A model generated the notes under the pieces. That model saw nothing but the letters and a program-made list of their open reading frames with translations. It ran no database searches and was not told the DNA's origin. Of a DNA stretch of 64,000 nt, positions 7,457 to 15,974 are shown one piece after another. How positions within the stretch are numbered: position 1 is the stretch's first letter; each line of letters opens with the position of its first letter. The position numbers were made by a program, and so were the translations under genes. The stretch lies in assembly GCA_017479705.1 (NCBI GenBank), contig JAFVCA010000005.1:1-64000 (forward strand). Direction: 5' to 3'. Source of the DNA: Bacteroidales bacterium (GTDB lineage Bacteria; Bacteroidota; Bacteroidia; Bacteroidales; P3).

Positions 7457-10400
7457 ATGAAGAAACACCGATTATTCCTTCTCGCCATCCTGCTGATGGT
7501 GTTGGCATGGCCGCAAAGCCTCCGTGCCTACGATTTCTCTGCCGTCGCCCCAACTGGGGATACCCTGTACTATAACAGAATTTCAGGCGGGGTAGAGGTA
7601 ACATATCCGAGGCCACTTTATGGTTGGTCTGGTTATACTGAGCCCACAGATGCCTTAACTATTCCCTCCACCGTCACGAATAGTGGTGTCACTTATAGCG
7701 TCATCTCTATCGCCGAAAATGCTTTCTATCTCTGCAGTGGTCTGACCTCTGTCACCATCCCCAACAGCGTCATCGCCATCGGTTCGTATGCCTTCGAGTA
7801 CTGCACAGGCCTGAACTCCGTCACCATCCCCAACAGTGTTACTTCGGTGGGCAACTATGCCTTCCATAACTGCACAGGCCTGACCTCCGTCACCATCCCC
7901 AACAGTGTTACTTCGGTGGGCAACTATGCCTTCTATAACTGCACAGGTCTGACCTCTGTCATCATTCCCAATAGTGTTACCAACATCGGCATAGATGCAT
8001 TCTCTCCCGTTAAACATATAGAATATCATGGAACAGCTTCTGGCAGTCCTTGGGGAGCATTACACATGAATGGAGTGATTGATGGTGATTTTATTTATTC
8101 AGACAGCACCAGAACAGATCTGTGGGCTTACATTGGCAGTGGTGGATCGGTCACTATTCCAAGCAGCGCCACTTCCATTGGCCTTGGTGCCTTCCGTGGC
8201 TGCACAGGCCTGACCTCCGTCACCATCCCCAACAGTGTCACCACCATTGGCGGTGCTGCCTTCTCTGGCTGCACAGGCCTGACCTCCGTCACCATCCCCA
8301 ACAGTGTCACCACCATTGGCGGTGCTGCCTTCTCTGGCTGCACAGGCCTGACCTCCGTCACCATCCCCAACAGCGTCACCACCATTGGCAACAATGCCTT
8401 CAATGGCTGCACTGGCCTTACCTCTGTCACCATTCCCAATAGCGTCACTTACATTGACAACTATGCCTTCTCTGGCTGCACTGGACTGACCACTGTCACC
8501 ATTCCCAATAGTGTTGATTCCATCGGCAACGGTGCCTTCAGAGGGTGCATCGGCTTGACCACTGTGAATTACAACGCCAATAACTGCACTTATATGGGTC
8601 GTTACTCTATTTATGGTTCTACTCTACCTCTTGTATTTCAAGGCTGCACCAACTTAACAACTTTGAATATTGGAGATAGTGTGGTTCGGATACCAGAAGT
8701 AGCTTTCATGGGTTGCATAGGCTTGACCACCGTCACCATCCCCAACAGCGTCACCTACATTGACAACTATGCCTTCTCTGGCTGCACTGGACTGACCTCT
8801 GTCACTATCCCCAGTAGCGTAGCTTCCATTGGGGATTTAGCCTTCTGGGCCTGCTCTGGACTGACAACCGTGAACTACAACGCCACTAATTGCACTTTTC
8901 ATCTTTTTGAGAATACCTATCCTGTTTTTTACGGTTGCACCAACTTGTCAAATTTGAATATCGGGAATAGCGTAACTCGGATACCTTCTGATTCCTTCCG
9001 AGGCTGCACCGGCCTGACCTCCGTCACCATCCCCAACAGCGTCACCACCATTGGCAACAATGCCTTCTCTGGCTGCACAGGTCTGACCTCCGTTACCATC
9101 CCTAATAGCGTTGATACCATCAGCGATCGGGCCTTCAACGGCTGCACAGGCTTGACTTCCGTCACCATTCCCAATAGTGTCAGATACCTCAGTGGATTCA
9201 GTAACTGCACAGGCCTGACCTCTGTCACCATCCCCAACAGCGTCACCACCATCGGCGGTGCTGCATTCTATGGCTGCACAGGTCTGACCTCTGTCGCCAT
9301 CCCCAACAGCGTCACCACCATCGGCGGTTCTGCATTCGATGGCTGCACTGGCCTGACCTCTGTCGCCATCCCCAACAGCGTCACCACCATCGGCATTACT
9401 GCATTCCGTGGCTGCACAGGCCTGACCTCTGTCACCATCCCCAACAGCGTCACCTCCATCGGAGGTTCTGCCTTCAGTGGCTGCACAGGCCTGACCTCTG
9501 TCACCATCCCCAACAGCGTCACCACCATTAACTTCGGAACTTTCTATGGCTGCACCGGCCTTACCTCCATCACCATCCCCAACAGCGTCACCACCATCTC
9601 CAGCAATGCTTTCTATAACTGCACTGGCCTACCCTCCATCACTATCCCCAACAGCGTCACATTAATCGTCGGAGCCTTTTATGGCTGTAGCGGTCTAACC
9701 TCCGTCACTATCGGAAGCGGAGTCGACTCCATCGGCAACATGTCTTTCTATGGATGCTCGAATTTGCTGAATATAATAGTGCGTAATAGTAATCCCCCCA
9801 GCATTAGTACCGACAATGTGTTTAGTAATATTCCCAGCAATTGTTTAGTAACAGTTCCTTGTGGCAGCGACTCCGCATATCGTGCCAGCAATTGGGGAAC
9901 GTGGTTCTCCAACATTGTTGCAGACACAAACTGTTCCGAGGAGAACAACACCTACTATGATTTCTGGGCCGTTGCACCGTCGGGTGATACGCTCTATTAC
10001 ATCATCCTCGACTCTAATCGTGTGACGGTGGTGCATCCCTTCTATTCCGACACGACGGAACAGGCCTGGTGGGACGGTGCGGTGCAGCCGACAGGCTCGC
10101 TGACAATCCCCTCCACGGTGGCCCACAACGACACCACCTACACCGTGGTACGCATCAGCGAGCATGCTTTCTATAACTGCACCATCCTCACCTCCGTCAC
10201 CATCCCCAACACGGTGGACTCCATCGGCGAATGGGCCTTTGCCTATAGCACTAATCTCGGCTCGGTGACACTCGGCAGTGCCGTTACCACCATCGGCTAC
10301 GGAGCTTTCTATGGCTGCACGGGGCTCTCGCTGTTGGTCATCCCCGACTCGCTCACCACCATCGGCAGCCATGCCTTCTCCATTCCCAACTGCCGTGTGT

Positions 10401-11995
10401 CGGCAGTGTCCATACCCAGCACCGTGACCACTATTGGCGACCACGCATTCTCTGGCTGGGGCGACCTCACCACACTGACGATCCCCCGTTCAGTGACCTA
10501 TATCGGTGACTGGGCTTTCGCCGCCTGCACCAGCCTTGCCACGGTGAACTTCTATGCCGACAGCTGCACCTATATGGGCAGCACGGAGGCCTCAGTCTTC
10601 GACGGCGACATCCATATCCAGACCCTCCATATCGGCAGTACGGTCAAGAGCATTCCGGCCAATGCCTTCTACGGCTGCAGCGGTATAGGGACGGTGACCA
10701 TTCCCGCCTCGGTGTCCTCTATCGGCAGCCATGCCTTTGCGGGGTGCAGCGGGCTGACGAGCATCACGGCCAAGCGCGCCGTGGCCCCCGTGGTGGGTGC
10801 CAATGCTTTCGACAACATCCCGGCCTTTACCCCTGTGTATATCCCTTGCGGAAGCACGGCCTCATACGCTTCGCGCTGGAGCCACTTCACTAACTTTGTC
10901 GAGGTGATGGATGCCCATGTGTGGGTGCGCCCATCGGATGTCGCAATGGGTACGGCCAGCGTGACGGTGCAGCCCACCTGCGCCACTCCCACCGCCACCA
11001 TCGTTGCCACCCCCAACGCGGGTTACCTCTTTGCCCTGTGGAGCGACGGCGACACACTGAACCCGCGCACCCTGACGATAGACAGGGACACGCTGCTGAC
11101 CGCCTTGTTCGTGCCGGTTCCCGATACTGTCATCAATTATGACACGATTGTTGTGCATGACACGGTGCTGATACATGACACCACGGTTGTCAATAATTAT
11201 ATCCACGACACGACCGTTGTTCATGACACCGCCTACGTTGATGTGTATGTCCATGACACGACGATAGTCAATAATTATATTCACGACACGACGATAGTCA
11301 ATGACACCACATACGTCGACGTATATGTCCATGACACGACGATAGTCAATAATTATATTCACGACACGACGATAGTCAATGACACCACATACGTCGACGT
11401 ATATGTCCATGACACGACGATTGTCAATAATTATATCCACGATACGACGGTAGTCCATGACACCACATACATTGATGTATATGTCCATGACACCACATAC
11501 GTTGACAACTATGTCCACGACACTATAATGATAAGGGTGCCGATAGATTATTACACTTTGACGCTCGTTTCGGAACAGCCTTCGATGGGTATTGTGGTTG
11601 GGTCTGGCACCTATAGCGACAGCACCGAGGTGGAGATTGCCGCCGTGGCAATATGTGGCTACCACTTTGTGCAATGGAGCGACGGCAACACTGAGAATCC
11701 GCGCCATATGACCGTCACAGGGGACTTGGAGCTTTCGGCCACCTTTGCCAACGACGAGGTGGGTATAACAGACGTGCCATCCTCTAATGCCATTATAACT
11801 GTTCAGGACAATGTCATCACCGTGCAAGGTGCCGAAGGACAGCGTGTGCGCATCTTCGACGCTGTAGGACGGCTGCTCAGCACCGAGCAGAATGCCTCCG
11901 GGATTCAGCACTTCCGCATGACAGCGGCTGGCGTCTACTTGGTGCAAGTGGGCGACGGCACTGCACAACGGGTAGTAACAGGTATAGCAAGGTAA
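7457..11995 (+). CDS. BspA-like leucine-rich repeat surface protein with type IX sorting tail
   Basis: This is a 1512-residue secreted protein. Residues 1-24 are a signal peptide (MKKHRLFLLAILLMV...). About 27 repeats of roughly 23 residues follow (approx. 95-772), of the Treponema/BspA type (GCTGLTSVTIPNSVTTIG), then about nine more divergent repeats (834-1112). Next come an InlB B-repeat-like domain ending FALWSDGDTLNP (about 1170-1225), a 26-residue low-complexity repeat built from HDTT and YVDVYV (1231-1358), a second B-repeat-like domain (about 1363-1434) and a type A sorting tail (1445-1512). BspA-type proteins in oral and gut Bacteroidales bind host matrix or other bacteria; that role is inferred here. 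The start is at the first ATG with a signal peptide. The gene ends at a strong terminator (12022-12063). Confidence 0.92.
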   Translation: MKKHRLFLLAILLMVLAWPQSLRAYDFSAVAPTGDTLYYNRISGGVEVTYPRPLYGWSGYTEPTDALTIPSTVTNSGVTYSVISIAENAFYLCSGLTSVTIPNSVIAIGSYAFEYCTGLNSVTIPNSVTSVGNYAFHNCTGLTSVTIPNSVTSVGNYAFYNCTGLTSVIIPNSVTNIGIDAFSPVKHIEYHGTASGSPWGALHMNGVIDGDFIYSDSTRTDLWAYIGSGGSVTIPSSATSIGLGAFRGCTGLTSVTIPNSVTTIGGAAFSGCTGLTSVTIPNSVTTIGGAAFSGCTGLTSVTIPNSVTTIGNNAFNGCTGLTSVTIPNSVTYIDNYAFSGCTGLTTVTIPNSVDSIGNGAFRGCIGLTTVNYNANNCTYMGRYSIYGSTLPLVFQGCTNLTTLNIGDSVVRIPEVAFMGCIGLTTVTIPNSVTYIDNYAFSGCTGLTSVTIPSSVASIGDLAFWACSGLTTVNYNATNCTFHLFENTYPVFYGCTNLSNLNIGNSVTRIPSDSFRGCTGLTSVTIPNSVTTIGNNAFSGCTGLTSVTIPNSVDTISDRAFNGCTGLTSVTIPNSVRYLSGFSNCTGLTSVTIPNSVTTIGGAAFYGCTGLTSVAIPNSVTTIGGSAFDGCTGLTSVAIPNSVTTIGITAFRGCTGLTSVTIPNSVTSIGGSAFSGCTGLTSVTIPNSVTTINFGTFYGCTGLTSITIPNSVTTISSNAFYNCTGLPSITIPNSVTLIVGAFYGCSGLTSVTIGSGVDSIGNMSFYGCSNLLNIIVRNSNPPSISTDNVFSNIPSNCLVTVPCGSDSAYRASNWGTWFSNIVADTNCSEENNTYYDFWAVAPSGDTLYYIILDSNRVTVVHPFYSDTTEQAWWDGAVQPTGSLTIPSTVAHNDTTYTVVRISEHAFYNCTILTSVTIPNTVDSIGEWAFAYSTNLGSVTLGSAVTTIGYGAFYGCTGLSLLVIPDSLTTIGSHAFSIPNCRVSAVSIPSTVTTIGDHAFSGWGDLTTLTIPRSVTYIGDWAFAACTSLATVNFYADSCTYMGSTEASVFDGDIHIQTLHIGSTVKSIPANAFYGCSGIGTVTIPASVSSIGSHAFAGCSGLTSITAKRAVAPVVGANAFDNIPAFTPVYIPCGSTASYASRWSHFTNFVEVMDAHVWVRPSDVAMGTASVTVQPTCATPTATIVATPNAGYLFALWSDGDTLNPRTLTIDRDTLLTALFVPVPDTVINYDTIVVHDTVLIHDTTVVNNYIHDTTVVHDTAYVDVYVHDTTIVNNYIHDTTIVNDTTYVDVYVHDTTIVNNYIHDTTIVNDTTYVDVYVHDTTIVNNYIHDTTVVHDTTYIDVYVHDTTYVDNYVHDTIMIRVPIDYYTLTLVSEQPSMGIVVGSGTYSDSTEVEIAAVAICGYHFVQWSDGNTENPRHMTVTGDLELSATFANDEVGITDVPSSNAIITVQDNVITVQGAEGQRVRIFDAVGRLLSTEQNASGIQHFRMTAAGVYLVQVGDGTAQRVVTGIAR
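7725..9770 (+). repeat. Tandem 69-nt leucine-rich repeat coding array
   Basis: Tandem near-identical 69-nt units encode the BspA-type repeats. Some neighbours (for example 8200-8400 and 9230-9530) differ by only a few bases per unit, so unequal crossing-over could change copy number readily. Confidence 0.85.
11146..11530 (+). repeat. Tandem 78-nt repeat coding for the HDT/YVDVYV stalk
   Basis: The unit beginning at 11281 recurs at 11359, exactly 78 bp later and with almost no base changes; diverged copies flank it. The period equals 26 codons, so length changes would stay in frame. The encoded segment is rich in Thr, Asp, Val and Tyr and probably forms an extended linker between two globular domains. 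Confidence 0.85.
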
Positions 11996-12021
11996 AGCGA
12001 ACTCCTACAGGGTTTGTCTAC

Positions 12022-12063
12022 AAGCGTGCGTGGCCAATAGCTGGTAGCGCACGCTTCCTTTTT
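12022..12063 (+). terminator. Terminator of the BspA-like gene
   Basis: AAGCGTGCG (12022-12030) pairs perfectly with CGCACGCTT (12048-12056); CC and five T follow. Confidence 0.85.
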
Positions 12064-12069
12064 ATAAGT

Positions 12070-12093
12070 CCCCGACGGGGTGACACACTATGC
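12070..12093 (+). repeat. REP-like palindromic sequence, copy 1
   Basis: CCCCGACGGGG followed by TGACACACTATGC. A second copy with 20 of 24 bases identical lies at 15109-15132 in the same orientation. Together they bracket the two ATPase genes. Confidence 0.5.
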
Positions 12094-12130
12094 CTTGCTG
12101 GCGGTCTGTCCCCCCTTCAGGGTAATATTT

Positions 12131-13477
12131 TTATAAGAGCATGGTCATAAAAACAGGAACATAAAGTAAATCCTGCTCTTTTTTAAGGTCTTTGGGATAG
12201 ACCAGGTATCTATTCCCAATACGACTGGAGAACTTCTTCTGGAATGCGTCAAGTGAAGCGTGAGTTTTGTATCCCGACGACTTCACTTCAATAGGACAGA
12301 TTTTGTCCCCTCTCGAAAGAATAAAATCTATCTCATAGTTGTGGTTGGAGGTTTCAGATGGCCATGTGTGGTAGAAAAGCCTGTTCCCCGAGGCGATGAG
12401 CATCTGTGCCACAACATTTTCATAGACATAGCCAAGGTTGGCAGAGAGTTTGTCGGAAAGCAGTTTTTGGTAGATGATGTTCTCGGTAGCTTTTTTGTCC
12501 CAAAAGGCAAGGGTGACGAAAAGGCCTGTGTCGGCAACAAACATTTTATACTGACTATATTCGGCATTCAAGGGAAGGCCTACATTGGGATCGTTGGCAT
12601 GATGGGCGAAGTTGACCGTAAGGCTGTCTTCGAGGTCATGGAGTAATTCGCTTAGGGATTCTCTGTTCTCACTGCGGCCTAAGGCACTTGACACCTGATA
12701 CCTGGAGGCATTTTTTGTGAGTTCAGAAGGAATGGCAGTAAACAAGCGGGAAACCTTACCGGAGGGATCAATCTTGGAAAAATCGTCGAAGTATAGTTCT
12801 ATGATGTTTCTCTTCACCTTGTCCACTTCGGAGAGATTTAGCGTGTCAAGGTATATGTTCACAGCCTGTGGCATACCTCCTACAAGCATATAGAGGCGGA
12901 AGTCTCTCATTAGTTTACGAATGACGGCATCACCTAATGGCTGACATTTTTTGAAAGATTCACCCATAAGGGATACGGTAACAGTATCGTCCAAAGCCCA
13001 CCGAAATTCCTCATAGTCCATCGGATACATTGTAAGACGGGTCTCTTCGCTCGGAATAACAATGTTCTGGACATTCTTTTTGATGGAGAGTAGTGATCCG
13101 GTTTCGATATAATCGAAGCGATGGTCTTTGACCAGATACTTGATGGCCTGACGGGTCTCTGGGCTCTTTTGGATCTCGTCAAATATGATGACGGATTCAC
13201 GCTCGTATAGGTTGACCCTATAGATGAATTGCAGCTGGGTGAAAAAGTAATCGCGGTCGGAAATATGTTGAACGGCATCCCAAAGAGCTTCTGGGGCATC
13301 GGAGAAGTCGACCACTATATACGATTTGTATTCGCGACGAGCGAACTCCTCGGCTATGGTTGATTTCCCTACACGGCGTGCACCCTTAATTAGCAGGGCC
13401 GTTTTGCCTTGGCTGCTTTGCTTCCATTGAAGCATTTCGCTGTAAATCTTTCGTTTGAATACCCTATACTCTGGCAT
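12131..13477 (-). CDS. AAA_14/DUF4143 ATPase with nuclease-like C-terminus
   Basis: This 448-residue protein has a P-loop GARRVGKST (32-40), Walker B SVIIFDEIQ (Asp100, Glu101) and sensor YIETGSLLSI, typical of the AAA_14 family. A DUF4143 domain with a winged-helix-like middle follows. Near the end, YEIDFILSRGDKICPIEVKSS has the spacing of a PD-(D/E)xK nuclease core (D, then E-x-K). The family is very common in Bacteroidota and its biological role is not established. I use the ATG at 13477; the 33-bp repeat array and promoter lie directly upstream. Faced across 421 bp by a second, distantly related ATPase (13899-15023). Possible mobile or defence-related origin is inference only. Confidence 0.85.
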   Translation of the reverse strand: MPEYRVFKRKIYSEMLQWKQSSQGKTALLIKGARRVGKSTIAEEFARREYKSYIVVDFSDAPEALWDAVQHISDRDYFFTQLQFIYRVNLYERESVIIFDEIQKSPETRQAIKYLVKDHRFDYIETGSLLSIKKNVQNIVIPSEETRLTMYPMDYEEFRWALDDTVTVSLMGESFKKCQPLGDAVIRKLMRDFRLYMLVGGMPQAVNIYLDTLNLSEVDKVKRNIIELYFDDFSKIDPSGKVSRLFTAIPSELTKNASRYQVSSALGRSENRESLSELLHDLEDSLTVNFAHHANDPNVGLPLNAEYSQYKMFVADTGLFVTLAFWDKKATENIIYQKLLSDKLSANLGYVYENVVAQMLIASGNRLFYHTWPSETSNHNYEIDFILSRGDKICPIEVKSSGYKTHASLDAFQKKFSSRIGNRYLVYPKDLKKEQDLLYVPVFMTMLL

Positions 13478-13498
13478 AATATTAATGTATTTTGGATG

Positions 13499-13530
13499 CA
13501 AAGATACACTTTTTTTGATTTATCCCCAAA
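13499..13530 (-). promoter_or_regulatory. Promoter of the first ATPase gene, overlapped by repeat 1
   Basis: Read on the - strand: -33 TTTG (complement of 13527-13530), 20-bp spacer, -7 TATCTTTG (complement of 13499-13506), then 21 bp to the ATG. The -33 TTTG is the left part of the TTTGGGGA half-site of the first 33-bp repeat, so a protein bound there would compete with RNA polymerase. Confidence 0.8.
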
Positions 13531-13675
13531 TTTATTTTGGGGAATATGTATAAAATCCCCAAATTTATTTTGGGAAATATGTGCAGAATCCCCAAATTTA
13601 TTTTGAGAAATATGTGCAAAATCCCCAAATTTATTTTGAGGAATATGTACAAAATCCCCAAATTTATTACTGGGA
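13522..13675. repeat. Five tandem 33-bp palindromic repeats (operator-like array)
   Basis: ATCCCCAAATTTATT begins at 13522, 13555, 13588, 13621 and 13654, an exact 33-bp period; the last copy is cut short at about 13675. In the first copy TCCCCAAA and TTTGGGGA form an inverted repeat with a 5-bp centre; the right arm decays in later copies. The spacing is about three helical turns, which would put bound proteins on one face of the DNA. There are no unique spacers, so this is not CRISPR. Confidence 0.9.
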
Positions 13676-13793
13676 TTGCACCGCATTGAAAAAGTGGACA
13701 CAAAACATGTTCAACTCCCAATTGCTCATGAGTACGGTATCCCGCACGTAGGGAGTAGGCCGCTTGATTAGCCCTGTGCCGTCAATGTCGAAA

Positions 13794-13865
13794 TCCACAA
13801 AAGATGCTACATTTGTGGAATCAAATCCACAAAAGTTTAAACATTTGTGGATTTGATTCCAAAAA
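13794..13865. repeat. Tandem 32-bp palindromic repeats before the second ATPase gene
   Basis: The unit is TCCACAAA, 10 bp, TTTGTGGA, 6 bp. Left arms lie at 13794 and 13826 and right arms at 13812 and 13844, a 32-bp period. A degenerate third left arm (TCCAAAAA) is at 13858. The layout parallels the 33-bp array of the other ATPase with a related core (TCCNCAAA). Confidence 0.85.
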
Positions 13866-13878
13866 AGTTGTATCTTTG
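13844..13878 (+). promoter_or_regulatory. Promoter of the second ATPase gene
   Basis: The -7 TATCTTTG is at 13871-13878, 20 bp before the ATG. The best -33 is TTTG at 13844-13847 (23-bp spacer), which is the first half of a TTTGTGGA repeat arm. Confidence 0.7.
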
Positions 13879-13898
13879 CAGTGTAAAATAATACGGTC

Positions 13899-15023
13899 AT
13901 GATACAAAGGTTTATTCAGGAAGATATTAAGGAACAGCTGTTTAAAGGTAAGGCTATTGTGCTGATGGGAAGCCGACAAACGGGGAAAACTACGCTGTTG
14001 AGGCAACTGTTCGGGGATTCGGAGGATGTTTTATGGCTTTGGGGTGACGATGTGGACACCCAGGCGATGATGGAGAACATGACGGCGGCACGGATGTATA
14101 GCCTTTTGGGGGAGAAACGTGTTTTGGTGATTGACGAGGCCCAGCGAGTGAAAGATATCGGGCTGCGGATGAAGGTAGTTACAGACCAGATGCCGGATGT
14201 ACAGCTCGTTGCAACGGGAAGTTCTTCTTTCGAGTTGGCCAACCGCTTGAATGAGCCGTTGACTGGCCGTAAGTGGGAGTATAAACTCTATCCGCTCAGT
14301 TTCAGTGAGATGGTTGCACACCATGGTTTGTTGACCGAAAGGCGGCTCCTTCCCCATAGGCTGGTCTATGGATACTATCCCGAGGTGGTGACATCCACTG
14401 GCAACGAGCAGAGGGTGCTGAAAGAGCTGACGGATAGCTATCTGTATAAAGATGTGTTGACGTTGGGGCAGGTCAAGAAGTCGGATAAGTTGGTGGCGCT
14501 CATGCAGGCATTGTCTTATCAGGTGGGGGCGCAGGTGTCGTATTCCGAATTGGCAAACACGGTGGGGATTGATGTCAAGACTGTGGAGTCGTATATTGAT
14601 GTGCTTGAGAAGTCATACATTATTTTTCGATTGCCATCGTTCAGCCGCAATATGCGGAATGAGCTTAAGAATAGCAAGAAAATCTATTTCTATGATAATG
14701 GCATACGCAATGCGCTCATTGCAAACTTCTCACAGGTAGAGATGAGGACGGATGTGGGGGCCTTGTGGGAGAACTTTATTGTTTCGGAGCGGCTGAAGTA
14801 CAATGACTATACTCACCGTTGGTGTAACCGCTATTTTTGGCGAACCCGCGAGCAGAAGGAGATAGACTATCTGGAGGAGTGCGATGGGGCTTTGAGTGCT
14901 TTCGAGTTTAAGTATAATCCACGAAAACAGCCCCCTGTGCCCAAGGGTTTTGCCGAGAATTACAAGGATGCCGGTTTCAAGGTAATAACACCAGATAATA
15001 TGGAGGAGTTTATTCTGCAATAG
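13899..15023 (+). CDS. AAA_14/DUF4143 ATPase, second copy
   Basis: This 374-residue protein has P-loop MGSRQTGKTT (23-32), Walker B RVLVIDEAQ (Asp79, Glu80), sensor LVATGSSSF, then a DUF4143 region with YKDVLTLGQV and a helix-turn-helix-like stretch (SYSELANTVGIDVKTVESYI). The C-terminal KEIDYLEECDGALSAFEFK keeps the D and E-x-K of a PD-(D/E)xK fold. It is clearly a different subfamily from the 448-residue ATPase on the other strand, yet the promoter architecture is the same. The start is fixed by the promoter (-7 at 13871-13878). Function is unknown; autoregulation through the repeats is inferred. Confidence 0.88.
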   Translation: MIQRFIQEDIKEQLFKGKAIVLMGSRQTGKTTLLRQLFGDSEDVLWLWGDDVDTQAMMENMTAARMYSLLGEKRVLVIDEAQRVKDIGLRMKVVTDQMPDVQLVATGSSSFELANRLNEPLTGRKWEYKLYPLSFSEMVAHHGLLTERRLLPHRLVYGYYPEVVTSTGNEQRVLKELTDSYLYKDVLTLGQVKKSDKLVALMQALSYQVGAQVSYSELANTVGIDVKTVESYIDVLEKSYIIFRLPSFSRNMRNELKNSKKIYFYDNGIRNALIANFSQVEMRTDVGALWENFIVSERLKYNDYTHRWCNRYFWRTREQKEIDYLEECDGALSAFEFKYNPRKQPPVPKGFAENYKDAGFKVITPDNMEEFILQ

Positions 15024-15108
15024 AGGATTGGAATCTGAAAGTCCCCGAAGGAGCATGAGAATTAGGCAGGGACGCACCCCCGGAACTAATGGTAACGATT
15101 AAACGAAA

Positions 15109-15132
15109 CCCCGAAGGGGTGATACGCTACGC
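15109..15132 (+). repeat. REP-like palindromic sequence, copy 2
   Basis: CCCCGAAGGGG followed by TGATACGCTACGC, 20 of 24 bases matching 12070-12093. The surrounding 15024-15341 has no gene that I can support. Confidence 0.5.
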
Positions 15133-15341
15133 ATTGTTGAGTGCTGTAGCACCGCAAAAAGCAGACTTATGTTCATAAAAATGTAATAGGTGAATGTTTT
15201 TTGTTCATTTTTTTTGTTATTATTCCGTAGATATTCGTTCATCTTTTTAGCATATACAATACGAAATACCAGCTTCTTTATTACATCTCACCTACGCATT
15301 TATCGGAAGAACCAAATGACAGAAGGTTACTGCTGCCCAAT

Positions 15342-15369
15342 ATTGAAATCCACAAAAGTTGTATCTTTG
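15342..15369 (+). promoter_or_regulatory. Promoter of the sigma-factor operon
   Basis: TATCTTTG at 15362-15369 with an ATTG 16 bp upstream. A TCCACAAA half-site at 15349-15356 sits between them. The stretch 15346-15381 matches the second ATPase promoter (13855-13890) at about 31 of 36 positions. Confidence 0.65.
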
Positions 15370-15485
15370 CATTGTGAAAAAGGTGGGGGTGATATGATCC
15401 CGCTCTTTCTGAGTAGATTACAGCGGTGGCTAAAATGTTTTTCGTTTTTCGTGTAAGATTTGGCATCCTTTTACGACTACAGGGC

Positions 15486-15974
15486 ATGAACACTGAAACA
15501 AAACAATTCGAATCCGACTACCTGCCTTTGCAGCCCGCCATGCAGCGCATGGCCGAAAGCCTTCTCGGCGACGAGCAAGAAGCCGCCGACGTGGTACAGG
15601 ATTGTTTTGTCACCCTCTGGAGCGACCGTCGCAAGCTCCTCAAAGTCGAGAACCGCGAAGCGTGGTGCATCATGCTTGTCAAGCGGCGTTGCATAGACAT
15701 GCTGCGCCGTCGCCGTCCCACGGTGGATATTGACACGGTGATGAATCTGGCCGACGAACCTCCCACTGACGACGGCCGTCTCCAATTGGCCCTCCGTCTG
15801 ATAGACCGTCTGCCTGAACGGCAGGCCCAAGCCGTGCGTCTGCGCCACTTCGACGATGCCGACACACAGACTATCGCTCACACAATGAATATTAAAGAAG
15901 GGAACGTCTACACCATCCTCTCCCGTGCATATAGTTCCCTAAAACAAATGATACTGGATTATGAAGAAGAATAA
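15486..15974 (+). CDS. ECF-family RNA polymerase sigma factor
   Basis: This 162-residue protein has region 2 of sigma-70 (DVVQDCFVTLW at 36-46, then EAWCIMLVKRRCIDMLRRRRP) and region 4 (LPERQAQAVRLRHFDDADTQTIAHTM...EGNVYTILSRAYSSL), with no region 1.1 or 3, as in extracytoplasmic-function factors. It would direct RNA polymerase to a small regulon, likely including the envelope genes that follow. The ATG at 15486 is preferred over a longer frame from 15426, which adds a non-family N-terminus. Its last 14 bases overlap the next gene, a typical arrangement for a sigma/anti-sigma pair with coupled translation. Confidence 0.9.
   Translation: MNTETKQFESDYLPLQPAMQRMAESLLGDEQEAADVVQDCFVTLWSDRRKLLKVENREAWCIMLVKRRCIDMLRRRRPTVDIDTVMNLADEPPTDDGRLQLALRLIDRLPERQAQAVRLRHFDDADTQTIAHTMNIKEGNVYTILSRAYSSLKQMILDYEEE

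Noticed and set aside
13522-13675. Possible CRISPR array
   Set aside because: Repeats are directly tandem with no unique spacers, and no cas genes are present.
13482-13721. Open frames running through the 33-bp repeat array (11-residue periodic peptide)
   Set aside because: The period is a multiple of three without stops, so more than one frame is open by chance. The array overlaps a promoter, and there is no independent start signal.
15190-15456. 88-codon frame before the sigma gene
   Set aside because: It runs across the promoter (15342-15369) and has a low-complexity, Phe-rich start; more likely non-coding.
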